DNA of 64,000 nucleotides, from assembly GCA_046598525.1 (NCBI GenBank), contig JBKJIJ010000007.1, positions 11,965 through 75,964 of the forward strand. Direction: 5' to 3'. Source of the DNA: Methylotenera_A sp046598525 (GTDB lineage: Bacteria; Pseudomonadota; Gammaproteobacteria; Burkholderiales; Methylophilaceae). Made by a program: the position numbers and the translations under genes. Shown here one piece after another: positions 17,684 through 25,324 of the stretch; the first letter of the stretch is position 1, and every line of letters starts with the position of its first letter. The notes beneath the pieces are model-generated. The model did no database searches. It was not told where the DNA came from and saw nothing but the letters and a program-made list of their open reading frames with translations.

Positions 17684-18895
17684 TTATGATTTAACGTCAG
17701 ATTTTGACGCTGCTTTTTCTGCTGGCGCTGCTGCGGCCTCTGCTGGTTGAGCAAAAATTTTCGGCTCAACAATCGCACCGGGGCGCACTTTAATTAAATT
17801 ATCCACAATCACTTTATCGTTTTCATTCAAGCCTTTTAAAATAATCCAATCCTTGCCCTGCCATTCACCTGCCGTCACCGGTCGAATCGTTGCCGCGTTT
17901 TCAGCATTAATCACATACACAAATTTGCCTTGATCATTTGTCAACACAGCTGTTTGCGGCACTAAAAATACGCCATCGCGCAAGCCTGTGCTAACGCGAG
18001 CGCGCACAAATTGCCCCGGTAACAATGATTTATCCGCATTATTAAATGTCGCGCGCAACTCTTGTGTGCCAAGCGTTGGGTTGATTTGATTAGCGGTAAA
18101 ATTTAATTTACCTTTTTGGCCGTATTCGCTACCGTCTGGCAAAATCAAAGTCACATCACTTACCGTGGCTGGATTTACGCGACCACCCAAACTGGCAATT
18201 TCACTTTCAGACAAACTAAAACGCGCCCAAATTGGCGATAGCTGCACAATCGTGGTCAGCAAACTTGTATTAGCCGCCACCAATGCGCCTTCCGAAAACT
18301 GAAAACGCCCAGCAATACCAGAAACAGGCGCCGTTACTTTCGTGTAAGAAAGGTTCAACTCCGCCTCCCTGATGCTAGCCTGCGCTTGCATCATATCGGC
18401 TTGCGAAATACTCACTTCAGAAGTAGCGTTGTCGTACTCACGCTGGCTTACTGATTGCGTTGCCAGCAATTCTTTTAAACGATTCGATTCGCGCGATGTT
18501 TGCGTAATACGCGCGCCTTGGCCCGCCGCTTGCGCTTTTGCTTGATTTAACGCAATTTGAAATGGCTCTGGGTCAATTATAAAAAGCACTTGGCCCGCTT
18601 TTACCGGCTCACCCTCTTCAAACATTTTTTTAAGAATAATGCCGCCAACACGTGGCCTAATTTCAACTTCTTTTGCGCCTTCTGTTTGCGCAACCGCTTC
18701 TACGCTCATTGGCACAGCGGTTGATGTGGCACTAATGTAACTCACCGGCATGGCAGCTGGCGCAGGCGGTGCCGCCTCTTCTTTTTTACCGCAAGCAACC
18801 ATTGTTGTTGCAACCAGTGTTGTTGCCACTAATATGGCCGCAAAAAACCGCGCATTTATTTTTTTTGATTGAGCTTGCTGTAATAAGAAATGCAT
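17684..18895 (-). CDS. Periplasmic membrane-fusion lipoprotein, AcrA/MexA family
   Basis: 403 residues. The lipobox VACGKKEE places the acylated Cys at about residue 35. Then follow the lipoyl half-domains (VEIRPRVGGIILKKMFEEGE and YTKVTAPVSGIAGRFQFSEG) flanking an alpha-hairpin, and a beta-barrel and membrane-proximal domain to the end. The tail is Ala/Lys rich. It links the AcrB-like pump to the NodT-like channel and is the first gene of the operon. The 204-base gap upstream holds the operator candidate and the divergent regulator. Confidence 0.95.
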   Translation of the reverse strand: MHFLLQQAQSKKINARFFAAILVATTLVATTMVACGKKEEAAPPAPAAMPVSYISATSTAVPMSVEAVAQTEGAKEVEIRPRVGGIILKKMFEEGEPVKAGQVLFIIDPEPFQIALNQAKAQAAGQGARITQTSRESNRLKELLATQSVSQREYDNATSEVSISQADMMQAQASIREAELNLSYTKVTAPVSGIAGRFQFSEGALVAANTSLLTTIVQLSPIWARFSLSESEIASLGGRVNPATVSDVTLILPDGSEYGQKGKLNFTANQINPTLGTQELRATFNNADKSLLPGQFVRARVSTGLRDGVFLVPQTAVLTNDQGKFVYVINAENAATIRPVTAGEWQGKDWIILKGLNENDKVIVDNLIKVRPGAIVEPKIFAQPAEAAAAPAEKAASKSDVKS

Positions 18896-18963
18896 GATGA
18901 CGACCCTGTAAAGAAATTTTCATGATTATAAATAATGGTTTTATAATGCTAATTAAGATGTAT

Positions 18964-18987
18964 TATATACAAACAAGAATGTATGTA
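18964..18987. promoter_or_regulatory. Candidate AcrR-type operator between the efflux operon and its regulator
   Basis: TATATACA (18964-18971) and TGTATGTA (18980-18987) form a 24-base inverted repeat with an 8-base spacer; 7 of 8 positions match the exact inverse. From memory, the E. coli acrAB operator has the same half-sites (TACATACA and TGTATGTA) and the same spacing, and GAATGTATGTA is common to both. It sits 68 bases upstream of the membrane-fusion gene start and 112 bases upstream of the regulator gene, so repressor binding here could control both. Confidence 0.65.
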
Positions 18988-19099
18988 AACCGTTTATTAA
19001 GTAAATCGTTGTAAAGATGGCAATTGGTTTGCGTGGCAAAAAAACCGCTTAACATGCAAATATTCATCACTATTAAATTAAAGTTGAACGCAATAAATT

Positions 19100-19732
19100 A
19101 TGGTTAGAAAAACGAAAGAAGACGCGGAGCTAACAAGGCAACGTATTATTGATGCGGCTAGAGCCGTGTTTCTAACGCGCGGTGTTAGCCGCTCTACGCT
19201 TGAACATATTGCCACGGAGGCCACGGTAACGCGCGGCGCTGTATATTGGCATTTTAAAAATAAAACCGATATTTTTTACGCCCTGCGCGATCGCGCTTTT
19301 CTACCTTTAATCGACCGCATGTATGACACGCTTGGCGTTCAAAGCGATAATATCGACCCGCTGACACAAATTGAAAATAGCTTATGCGACACGATTAACC
19401 AACTTAATGAAAACACTGAAATGAGTCAGATTTATGAAATCATGATGATTAAGTGTGAATATGTAGACGAATTTGCCACGGTGTTGCAGCAAATTTTAAG
19501 CAATTGCTCCAACATTACCGAAAAAATCCAGCTGGCTTATGAGCGCGCCAAAGAGCAAAACCTGCTTACAACCACCCTTACACCAAACGCATTAGCGTTA
19601 GATACCCACTTATTTTTTAGCGGATTGCTGCATATGTGGGTGAAAGACGCCGATGGTAGCCGCTTTAGGCATCAAGCTAAAGCGCTGATTGAATCGCATA
19701 TGAATTTACGCCGATTGCAGCCTAAGAATTAA
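19100..19732 (+). CDS. TetR-family repressor, AcrR type
   Basis: 210 residues. The N-terminal helix-turn-helix covers about residues 10-57 (RQRIIDAARAVFLTRGVSRS then VTRGAVYWHFKNKTDIF), with the YWHF/KxDI pattern typical of AcrR and TtgR. The C-terminal ligand domain has the DUF/TetR_C_2 look (LDTHLFFSGLLHMWV). It is divergent from the RND operon and probably represses it until a toxic substrate binds. Its stop codon overlaps the end of the convergent dioxygenase-like gene by 4 bases. Confidence 0.93.
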   Translation: MVRKTKEDAELTRQRIIDAARAVFLTRGVSRSTLEHIATEATVTRGAVYWHFKNKTDIFYALRDRAFLPLIDRMYDTLGVQSDNIDPLTQIENSLCDTINQLNENTEMSQIYEIMMIKCEYVDEFATVLQQILSNCSNITEKIQLAYERAKEQNLLTTTLTPNALALDTHLFFSGLLHMWVKDADGSRFRHQAKALIESHMNLRRLQPKN

Positions 19733-20511
19733 AAAACAGCTTCTTTGATACCTTTTAAGCTCGATTTAATTTTATTTTTAAAACTAAAATATTTATAGCG
19801 ATTCATCCAACTATCTTGATTCGGAATCTTGTCTAAATACTCAAGGTGTGGCTTGCCATCTTTAGCAATCACCAAATGCGGCGCATCAATATAAGGGTCA
19901 ATCGCATCCATGCGCATACATTCAACCACATAAGCCCAGCGACTGTCTTGCGTGATATTAGGCGTGGTGGAATGCAGTAAAAACGATGAAAACAATACAA
20001 TATCGCCCGGCTTAGCCGAAATAAATTCCGCGTTGCTCACACCGCCCTTGTATGAAACATGGTTATCTTCCACATCATATTTCAGCATACCTTTGTGGCT
20101 ACCTGGCACCACCCATAAGCCGCCATTGTCAGCCGTCATGGTAGTTAATGAAATCCAAAACTGAAAATGCTGATCTTTTAAACCGCTGTATTGATTATCT
20201 TGATGCCATGGAAACGTACCTGCGCCTGGCTTTTTCTCAACCGCTTGATCCCATCTCACCCAAATATCGGGACCAGTAAATTGCTTTAAAAAGTCGACAA
20301 TTTTAGGCTGTGAAATAAAAGCGCGTAACTTTTCACTGCGGTGCATAATTAAAGCATGAAACTTTAAATTGCCTTTATCCAAAACATCATCGTCCGATTT
20401 TGTGGCTGATGCCTCTTTAATATCGGCTACCAGCGCATCCACTTCAGCTTGCGAGAAAAAGTTTTTAATGAAAACATAACCATTTTTTTTAAATTCAATT
20501 TGAATTAATAT
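19729..20511 (-). CDS. Phytanoyl-CoA dioxygenase family protein with unclear start
   Basis: Fe(II)/2-oxoglutarate oxygenase of the PhyH family. Counting from the GTG at 20442 (237 residues), the metal triad is H80-x-D82 (in WHQDNQ) and H157 (in FLLHST), and an Arg follows at WAYVVECMRMD for the co-substrate. Homologous-looking sequence continues upstream of the GTG in the same frame (FKKNGYVFIKNFFSQAE), which is the usual PhyH N-terminus, so the GTG is not the true start. The open frame ends at a TAA (20512-20514) just after ATG GAC, with only ATA/ATT codons left as starts. It is either a rare start codon or a nonsense mutation at codon 3. Substrate unknown. Confidence 0.7.
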   Translation of the reverse strand: MLIQIEFKKNGYVFIKNFFSQAEVDALVADIKEASATKSDDDVLDKGNLKFHALIMHRSEKLRAFISQPKIVDFLKQFTGPDIWVRWDQAVEKKPGAGTFPWHQDNQYSGLKDQHFQFWISLTTMTADNGGLWVVPGSHKGMLKYDVEDNHVSYKGGVSNAEFISAKPGDIVLFSSFLLHSTTPNITQDSRWAYVVECMRMDAIDPYIDAPHLVIAKDGKPHLEYLDKIPNQDSWMNRYKYFSFKNKIKSSLKGIKEAVF

Positions 20512-20612
20512 TTAGTCCATTAATGAGTGCAATCAAGTACTTAATTGCTTATAATAATGTTAAATTGTACTATTTTTTATAACAAATTATCTATAGCCCA
20601 TTTGGAGCAACC

Positions 20613-20960
20613 TTGCAGATACAAACAGGCGAAATTTACGGTAAACAAACCGCTGCCAAATTAGTGATGTACAACGTACTAAAAGTCACTAAAGCAAAAG
20701 GCGTAGCGGATGAAATCATTACCCTACAAAATATTGATAACCCATTGAGTTTATTTGAAACTACCGCGCAAAAATTAGCCAGCTCAGGTTATATTCGCAT
20801 CAGCCAAACGCCGTATATTGATTTACAAGCCAACACTCCAAAACGCCGCAAAGCCGTTAAAAAGCCAATTCGTTGCCCGCTAACATTCGATTTTTTAGAA
20901 GAACGCGCCGATAGCCAAAAACCAGCGCCAATTTTGCCTGATTTGTTTAGCGCCAATTAA
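20613..20960 (+). CDS. Hypothetical protein, 115 residues
   Basis: Starts at TTG 20613, seven bases after a good GGAG ribosome site (20603-20606); no ATG is usable before residue 19. Soluble, with a basic middle (TPKRRKAVKKPIR, about residues 75-87) and a Pro-rich end (PAPILPDLFSAN). No family recognised. The N-terminal half (IYGKQTAAKLVMYNVLKVTKAKGVADEI) reads as an alpha/beta fold. Divergent from the dioxygenase-like gene and convergent with the flavodoxin-like gene. The strong ribosome site and even codon use make it a real gene. Confidence 0.6.
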   Translation: MQIQTGEIYGKQTAAKLVMYNVLKVTKAKGVADEIITLQNIDNPLSLFETTAQKLASSGYIRISQTPYIDLQANTPKRRKAVKKPIRCPLTFDFLEERADSQKPAPILPDLFSAN

Positions 20961-20971
20961 TATAAAAAATA

Positions 20972-20996
20972 ACGCAATTTTTTTCAACTATTGCGT
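20972..20996 (-). terminator. Likely terminator of the flavodoxin-like gene
   Basis: ACGCAAT (20972-20978) and ATTGCGT (20990-20996) form a 7-bp stem. Read on the minus strand, the hairpin is followed by TATTTTTTATA, a plausible U-rich tail. It lies 45 bases beyond the stop of the gene at 21041-21589. Confidence 0.45.
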
Positions 20997-21040
20997 CATA
21001 TCCAAACGAATATTTTTAAGCGCGAATGCACCTTTTAAAA

Positions 21041-21589
21041 CTAAAATCTGTTAGCAAACTCCGCCACACGCACACCCAATAAGCGCGCCGTTTCCAAGTC
21101 ACCTTTATTCACTTCATCCGCGCTAGAATCACTTGGTGATGTCATCAACGCGCCGCTAAAGCCACCCACAAAATTGATATCGCCATGCTTGGCTGCTTTA
21201 TTATTCGCTGACATTAAGCCAGTGCCTATCCAAATACCAGAATGCTGCATAGAAAGCGTAATTAAATATTGAATAGTCGAAAATTTATCGCCATTCATGG
21301 TGGCAGAATTGGTAAACCCAGCAAAAATCTTATTTTTCCATTCTTGCGTAAACCATTTTTTTGAGCTGGCATCGGCAAACTTTTTAAACTGCCAACTGAC
21401 AGAACCCATATAAGTGGGCGAACCCATGATAATTGCCTTGGCCGCATCCAACTTAACCCAATCCGCTTCGGCTATGTCGCCGTTTGCGTCAATCGCAATT
21501 AAATCGGCTTGAGCGCCTGCCGCTACGGCTTCCGCTTGCTTGGTTGTATGCCCATAACCACTATGATAAATCACCACTATTGATGCCAT
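21041..21589 (-). CDS. Flavodoxin-like NAD(P)H:quinone oxidoreductase / FMN reductase family protein
   Basis: 182 residues, flavodoxin fold. The FMN phosphate loop is in IVVIYHSGYGHTTKQAEAVA (residues 4-23), followed by IIMGSPTYMGSVSWQFKKF, which contacts the isoalloxazine ring. This resembles WrbA and related two-electron quinone reductases, but the WrbA hallmark length (about 200) and tetramer insert are not clear, so I give no symbol. Divergent from an HxlR-type regulator, a pairing typical for quinone- or aldehyde-induced reductases. Confidence 0.85.
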   Translation of the reverse strand: MASIVVIYHSGYGHTTKQAEAVAAGAQADLIAIDANGDIAEADWVKLDAAKAIIMGSPTYMGSVSWQFKKFADASSKKWFTQEWKNKIFAGFTNSATMNGDKFSTIQYLITLSMQHSGIWIGTGLMSANNKAAKHGDINFVGGFSGALMTSPSDSSADEVNKGDLETARLLGVRVAEFANRF

Positions 21590-21644
21590 TTTTAAACTCC
21601 TTTTGTAATGTTGAGATTGATTTGATAAATGCTATCAGCTACAG

Positions 21645-21657
21645 TTACTAAAAGTAA
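21645..21657. promoter_or_regulatory. Candidate HxlR-family operator
   Basis: A perfect palindrome TTACT-AAA-AGTAA lies midway between the divergent flavodoxin-like gene (start 21589) and the HxlR-type gene (start 21688). HxlR/YodB-type proteins bind short dyads of this TACT...AGTA type in the promoter of the gene they control. The assignment rests on position and symmetry alone. Confidence 0.45.
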
Positions 21658-21687
21658 GTAGGCACTTAAATAATATATAGGTACCAA

Positions 21688-22080
21688 ATGGATACTAAAG
21701 AAGAATTAATGTTACAAAAACCCGCTTGCGCATTTAGCGCGCTTTGCCCTACACGCTTGGTATTGAACAGAATCGCTGACAAATGGACGGTATTAGTGGT
21801 TATTCTATTGCAAGATGAAACCAAACGTTTTAGCCATTTACAACGCGAAATCGATGGTATTTCACAAAAAATGCTGACGCAAACCTTGCGTGGATTAGAG
21901 CGCGATGGCTTGGTTACCCGAAAAGTATATGCCACCGTGCCGCCAAAAGTCGAATACGCTTTAAGCCCACTCGGACATACGCTAAAAGACATGCTTTATG
22001 CGATTAAAACTTGGTCGGAAACCAATATTGAAGCGGTGATTAGCGCACAGAAAAATTACGATACGTTAAACGAAAAGTAA
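21688..22080 (+). CDS. HxlR-family transcriptional regulator
   Basis: 130 residues, winged helix-turn-helix. Family signatures: RIADKWTVLVVILLQDETKRF (helix 1-2), FSHLQREIDGISQKMLTQTLRGL (recognition helix), LERDGLVTRKVYATVPPKVEYAL (wing), and LGHTLKDML. Two Cys close to the N-terminus (CAFSALCPTR, residues 11 and 17) could be redox or quinone sensors, as Cys6 is in Bacillus YodB; that is inference. It probably represses itself and the divergent flavodoxin-like enzyme. Confidence 0.92.
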   Translation: MDTKEELMLQKPACAFSALCPTRLVLNRIADKWTVLVVILLQDETKRFSHLQREIDGISQKMLTQTLRGLERDGLVTRKVYATVPPKVEYALSPLGHTLKDMLYAIKTWSETNIEAVISAQKNYDTLNEK

Positions 22081-22088
22081 CCCAAACA

Positions 22089-22170
22089 CCGTCATTCTGA
22101 GTGCAACGAAGAATCCAGTAGCTAGGAATGTTTTTAAAAGCTGGATTCTTCGTTGCACTCAGAATGACGG
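22089..22170. repeat. Palindromic intergenic repeat, copy A (perfect 30-bp arms)
   Basis: Left arm 22089-22118 starts CCGTCATTCTGAGTGCAACG; right arm 22141-22170 is its exact reverse complement, with 22 bases between. Similar elements ending in CGTCAT...ATGACG occur at 38937-39023 and 50046-50135. Copy A lies between convergent genes, just 8 bases after the HxlR stop, so it may serve as a bidirectional terminator. Its perfect symmetry suggests recent spread or gene conversion. Confidence 0.85.
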
Positions 22171-22194
22171 GTGTTAGGTTGGTTTTGACTTTAA

Positions 22195-22378
22195 TTCCCC
22201 TTTGACGCGCCGAGCAACGCAACAAAAGCCGGAGTTTTAGGAGAGGACTGTTTGAGGGCAAAGCCCGAGTTCCGCAGCCGCCCGCTTTTGAGAGTAGCGC
22301 AGGAAATAAGCGGCAGTGGGGTAGCCTTTTCTTTGGTTTCTTTCTTTTGGCCAAGCAAAAGAAAGAAACTCGCCTAGG
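22195..22378. repeat. Intergenic conserved repeat block ending in a 14-bp hairpin
   Basis: This stretch has a base composition unlike its surroundings (GC-rich middle, CCGCAGCCGCCCGC). It ends in a perfect hairpin GTTTCTTTCTTTTG (22336-22349), loop GCCAAG, CAAAAGAAAGAAAC (22356-22369). Related blocks with TTTCTTTTGG..CAAAAGAAAG are, from memory, common in intergenic DNA of many proteobacteria and are often mis-called as small genes. A second hairpin of the same design lies at 22441-22474. The 420-base gap between the HxlR and RDD genes contains nothing else I can support. Confidence 0.55.
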
Positions 22379-22440
22379 GACGAAATAGAGTATTACATTA
22401 GATTTATGGTGTGCCAATAAAAATCAATTTGCACACCCTA

Positions 22441-22474
22441 GTCACTTTGTTTTGGGCAAGCAAAATAAAGTAAC
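22441..22474. repeat. Second copy of the hairpin motif
   Basis: GTCACTTTGTTTTG (22441-22454), loop GGCAAG, CAAAATAAAGTAAC (22461-22474). It matches the hairpin at 22336-22369 in layout and loop. The change C to G on one arm and G to T on the other turns a C-G pair into a G-T wobble, so the stem would still form in RNA. Confidence 0.5.
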
Positions 22475-22501
22475 TCACCAAAGCCTAAAGAAATTACACA
22501 C

Positions 22502-22909
22502 TCACTTTAGCTTTTTCACAACAAGAGTGGAGGCTATAAAATCTCCCAATCTTTTATGCTGTCCAAAAAATATAAAGACCCAATCAAATAAACCTAGTGG
22601 AAAAGTAATGTTTCTTAAAAAAGATTCTAGTAAATTACAAGGAAGTTTTGTGGTCTTGTTTATCACCTGAATTTTGAGCAACTTTTTGCCAACACTTTGG
22701 CCATTCGGAAGTGCATCAGAAAATAAAAAGTAAATCAAACCAACAAATATGCCGCCAGAAACTGAAGCATCTCTAATGAGTGCAAGGTCCATTAAATAAA
22801 ATGCAATAACACCAATTAAATAAGCTATAAAGCCATCAATAAACTGGCCTTGGAATCGCTTACCAGGGTGTGCTAATTGAAAATCAATTTTTTCTTTTTC
22901 TAAGCTCAA
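22502..22909 (-). CDS. RDD-family membrane protein
   Basis: About 135 residues with three membrane segments (roughly residues 25-45, 55-72, 105-125). The RDD signatures are present: KRFQGQFIDGFIAYLIG at the first segment, GQSVGKKLLKIQVIN between segments 2 and 3, and KRLGDFIASTLVV at the end. Function of the family is uncertain; some members are Na+/H+ antiporters. The frame is open to a TTG at 22915, but the GGAG at 22917-22920 is spaced correctly only for the TTG at 22909, which I prefer. It closely follows rimO. Confidence 0.85.
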   Translation of the reverse strand: MSLEKEKIDFQLAHPGKRFQGQFIDGFIAYLIGVIAFYLMDLALIRDASVSGGIFVGLIYFLFSDALPNGQSVGKKLLKIQVINKTTKLPCNLLESFLRNITFPLGLFDWVFIFFGQHKRLGDFIASTLVVKKLK

Positions 22910-22930
22910 TTTCAATCTCCATCAAATTAA

Positions 22931-24286
22931 CTAACTTCTTGGTGGCCCACCCCATAAATCATGCCCATCCGCACTATAAATTTCCACTTCCACAAAATCA
23001 CCCGGCGTTAAACCTTCCGCGTCTTCCATATACACCACGCCATCTATCTCTGGCGCGTCGGCTTTGGTGCGGCCAATGGCTTCAAAGTTGCCTTCTGTAT
23101 CGCGCACAATTTCATCTACCAGCACGGTTTGCATGGTGCCGATTTTGGTTTGCAGTTTTGCGGCACTAATGCGTTCTTGCACTTGCATAAATCTGGCCAA
23201 GCGCTCTTCTTTTACTTCTTGCGGCACTTGGTCTGGCAGCTCATTGGCTTTTGCGCCATCCACGGCTGAATAGGTAAAGCAACCTACCCTATCCAATTGC
23301 GCTTCTTCTAAGAAATCCAGCAGCATTTTAAAGTCATCTTCGGTTTCGCCCGGAAAGCCTGCAATAAAGGTGCTGCGCACGGTAATATCTGGGCATATTT
23401 CGCGCCACGCTTTTATGCGTGCAAGGTTATTTTCAGCATGCGCTGGGCGTTTCATGGCTTTTAAAATACGTGGGCTAGCATGCTGAAACGGCACATCTAA
23501 GTACGGCAAAATCAGGCCATCCACCATTAGTGGAATCACTTCATCCACATGCGGGTATGGGTACACATAATGCAAGCGCGTCCAAACGCCTAATTCGCTT
23601 AAGCTTTGGCACAGCTCAGTCATGCGCGTTTTAACTGGGCGGCCATTCCAAAAGCCTGGGCGATATTTAACATCAACGCCATAGGCACTGGTATCTTGCG
23701 AAATCACCAAAATTTCAGAAACGCCAGCATTCACCAAGTTTTCGGCTTCATTCATCACCTCACCAATCGGACGGCTAACTAAATCGCCACGCATATTGGG
23801 GATAATACAAAAGCTGCAGCGGTGATTACAGCCTTCTGAAATTTTTAAATACGCATAATGGCTGGGCGTTAGGCGTATGCCTTGCGGCGGTACTAAATCG
23901 ATAAACGGCTCATGCAACTTAGGCAAGTTGGCGTGCACATGCGTCATTACTTCTTCTAAAGCGTGTGGGCCGGTAACCGCTAAAACGCTAGGGTGCGCGG
24001 CTTCTACCACGCCTTTTTTAGCGCCTAAACAGCCAGTCACAATCACTTTGCCATTTTTACTAATCGCTTCACCAATCGCATCTAAGCTTTCTTGCACAGC
24101 AGAATCAATAAAGCCGCACGTGTTAACCACCACCAAATCAGAGTCTTCATAACTGGCCGAAATCTCATAGCCTTCGGCGCGCAATTGCGTCAAAATTCGC
24201 TCGGCATCTGAGCCAGCTTTGGGGCAGCCAAGGGATACAAAGCCAACTTTTGGCTGATTAGTTTGGTGGGGTGTAATCGTTTTCAT
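22931..24286 (-). CDS. rimO: Ribosomal protein S12 methylthiotransferase RimO
   Basis: 451 residues. An N-terminal UPF0004 domain with KVGFVSLGCPKAGSDAERIL and VVNTCGFIDSAVQESLDAI carries three cluster Cys. The radical-SAM CxxxCxxC motif is in GCNHRCSFCIIPNMRG (about residue 160). A C-terminal TRAM domain ends with HDLWGGPP. It methylthiolates Asp88 of ribosomal protein S12. The SLGCPKxxSDxE pattern separates RimO from MiaB. Confidence 0.97.
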   Translation of the reverse strand: MKTITPHQTNQPKVGFVSLGCPKAGSDAERILTQLRAEGYEISASYEDSDLVVVNTCGFIDSAVQESLDAIGEAISKNGKVIVTGCLGAKKGVVEAAHPSVLAVTGPHALEEVMTHVHANLPKLHEPFIDLVPPQGIRLTPSHYAYLKISEGCNHRCSFCIIPNMRGDLVSRPIGEVMNEAENLVNAGVSEILVISQDTSAYGVDVKYRPGFWNGRPVKTRMTELCQSLSELGVWTRLHYVYPYPHVDEVIPLMVDGLILPYLDVPFQHASPRILKAMKRPAHAENNLARIKAWREICPDITVRSTFIAGFPGETEDDFKMLLDFLEEAQLDRVGCFTYSAVDGAKANELPDQVPQEVKEERLARFMQVQERISAAKLQTKIGTMQTVLVDEIVRDTEGNFEAIGRTKADAPEIDGVVYMEDAEGLTPGDFVEVEIYSADGHDLWGGPPRS

Positions 24287-24348
24287 AGGGATATGTCTCT
24301 TTAATGCTGACTTATTAAATTACTGTTTTATAAATTTCTATATGGGCT

Positions 24349-25248
24349 TTAATCTAAAAAATAGCCAATTAGAAAAATGGATGCAACGCCACAAGCAATA
24401 AGGCAAAGTTGTGAAATGGTTGCGCGCAATTCTGTGCGTTTATGCAAGCTTGGAATCAAATCGGCAACGGCCACATAAAGCATGCTGGCGGCGGCTAAAC
24501 CTAAAATAGTTGGCACCCAAGTTTGCACATGCGACAAGGCAAAATAGGCAATAAAACCGCCCACGGCGGTGGCTAAACTAGACACCAAATTAAAAATAAA
24601 CGCTTGTTTTTTGCTGTAGCCAGAATGCAGAAGAATTAAAAAATCGCCCACTTCTTGCGGAATTTCATGCGCGATAATGGCAATGGCAGTTACGATACCC
24701 AGCTTAATATCCACCATAAAAGCCGAAGCAATCAAAATACCATCCACAAAATTATGAAAAGTATCGCCTATCATAATCATCATGCCGCTTCTGCCACGGT
24801 CGTGATCATGGTTGTGATGTTGCGGATGCGCATTAATGGATGGCTTTTTAACGGCTACCGCTTTGTATTTTGTGGTTTTTAAATCGTCCGTGCTTAAGCT
24901 TGTTTGCGGGTCTGGGCATTCTTCAGCCGTATGCACCGCATGCACTTCGCAGTGATCGCCATGGCAATGGCGCCAAAGCACTAATTTTTCTAAGGCGAAA
25001 AATAACAATATGCCAAACAGCACGGTTGCTGTCATCTGTTTTGGGCTGGTGGCTACTTCAATGGCGTGTGGCAGAATCTCTAAAAAAACCGCGCCCAGCA
25101 TGGCACCGATGGCATAGCTAATCAGCATGGGGATGGCAGTTTTGTTTATATTTAGCGCAACCAAAGCCGCGCCTGCCACGCTGAGCAAGCCGCCTAATAG
25201 GCTAAAAAGTACAATCCAAAGTAAAACAGAAAAATCAGGAATCATCAT
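24349..25248 (-). CDS. ZIP-family divalent metal transporter
   Basis: 299 residues with eight likely membrane segments. Metal-binding motifs are HNFVDGILIASAF (TM4) and AHEIPQEVGDFLILL (TM5), the pair that forms the binuclear site in ZIP proteins. The cytoplasmic loop between TM3 and TM4 is His-rich (HCHGDHCEVHAVHTAEE, HPQHHNHDHDRGR). Import of zinc or iron into the cytoplasm is the family role; the HEIPQExGD form is that of LIV-1/GufA-type members. Stands alone on the minus strand with 60-75 base gaps either side. Confidence 0.92.
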   Translation of the reverse strand: MMIPDFSVLLWIVLFSLLGGLLSVAGAALVALNINKTAIPMLISYAIGAMLGAVFLEILPHAIEVATSPKQMTATVLFGILLFFALEKLVLWRHCHGDHCEVHAVHTAEECPDPQTSLSTDDLKTTKYKAVAVKKPSINAHPQHHNHDHDRGRSGMMIMIGDTFHNFVDGILIASAFMVDIKLGIVTAIAIIAHEIPQEVGDFLILLHSGYSKKQAFIFNLVSSLATAVGGFIAYFALSHVQTWVPTILGLAAASMLYVAVADLIPSLHKRTELRATISQLCLIACGVASIFLIGYFLD

Positions 25249-25324
25249 GAATAATGCAAACTAACGCTTAAGCGATTGAAATAACAGTGATAAAAAGTAG
25301 GCGCATTATAAACCAAACTGGCCA

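Noticed and set aside
20442..20442. GTG as the start of the PhyH-family gene
   Set aside because: In-frame sequence upstream matches the usual N-terminus of the family, and the GTG has no ribosome site.
22040..22417. 125-codon open frame covering repeats
   Set aside because: It spans the palindromic copy A and the conserved repeat block, giving a basic, Cys-rich translation typical of mis-called repeats.
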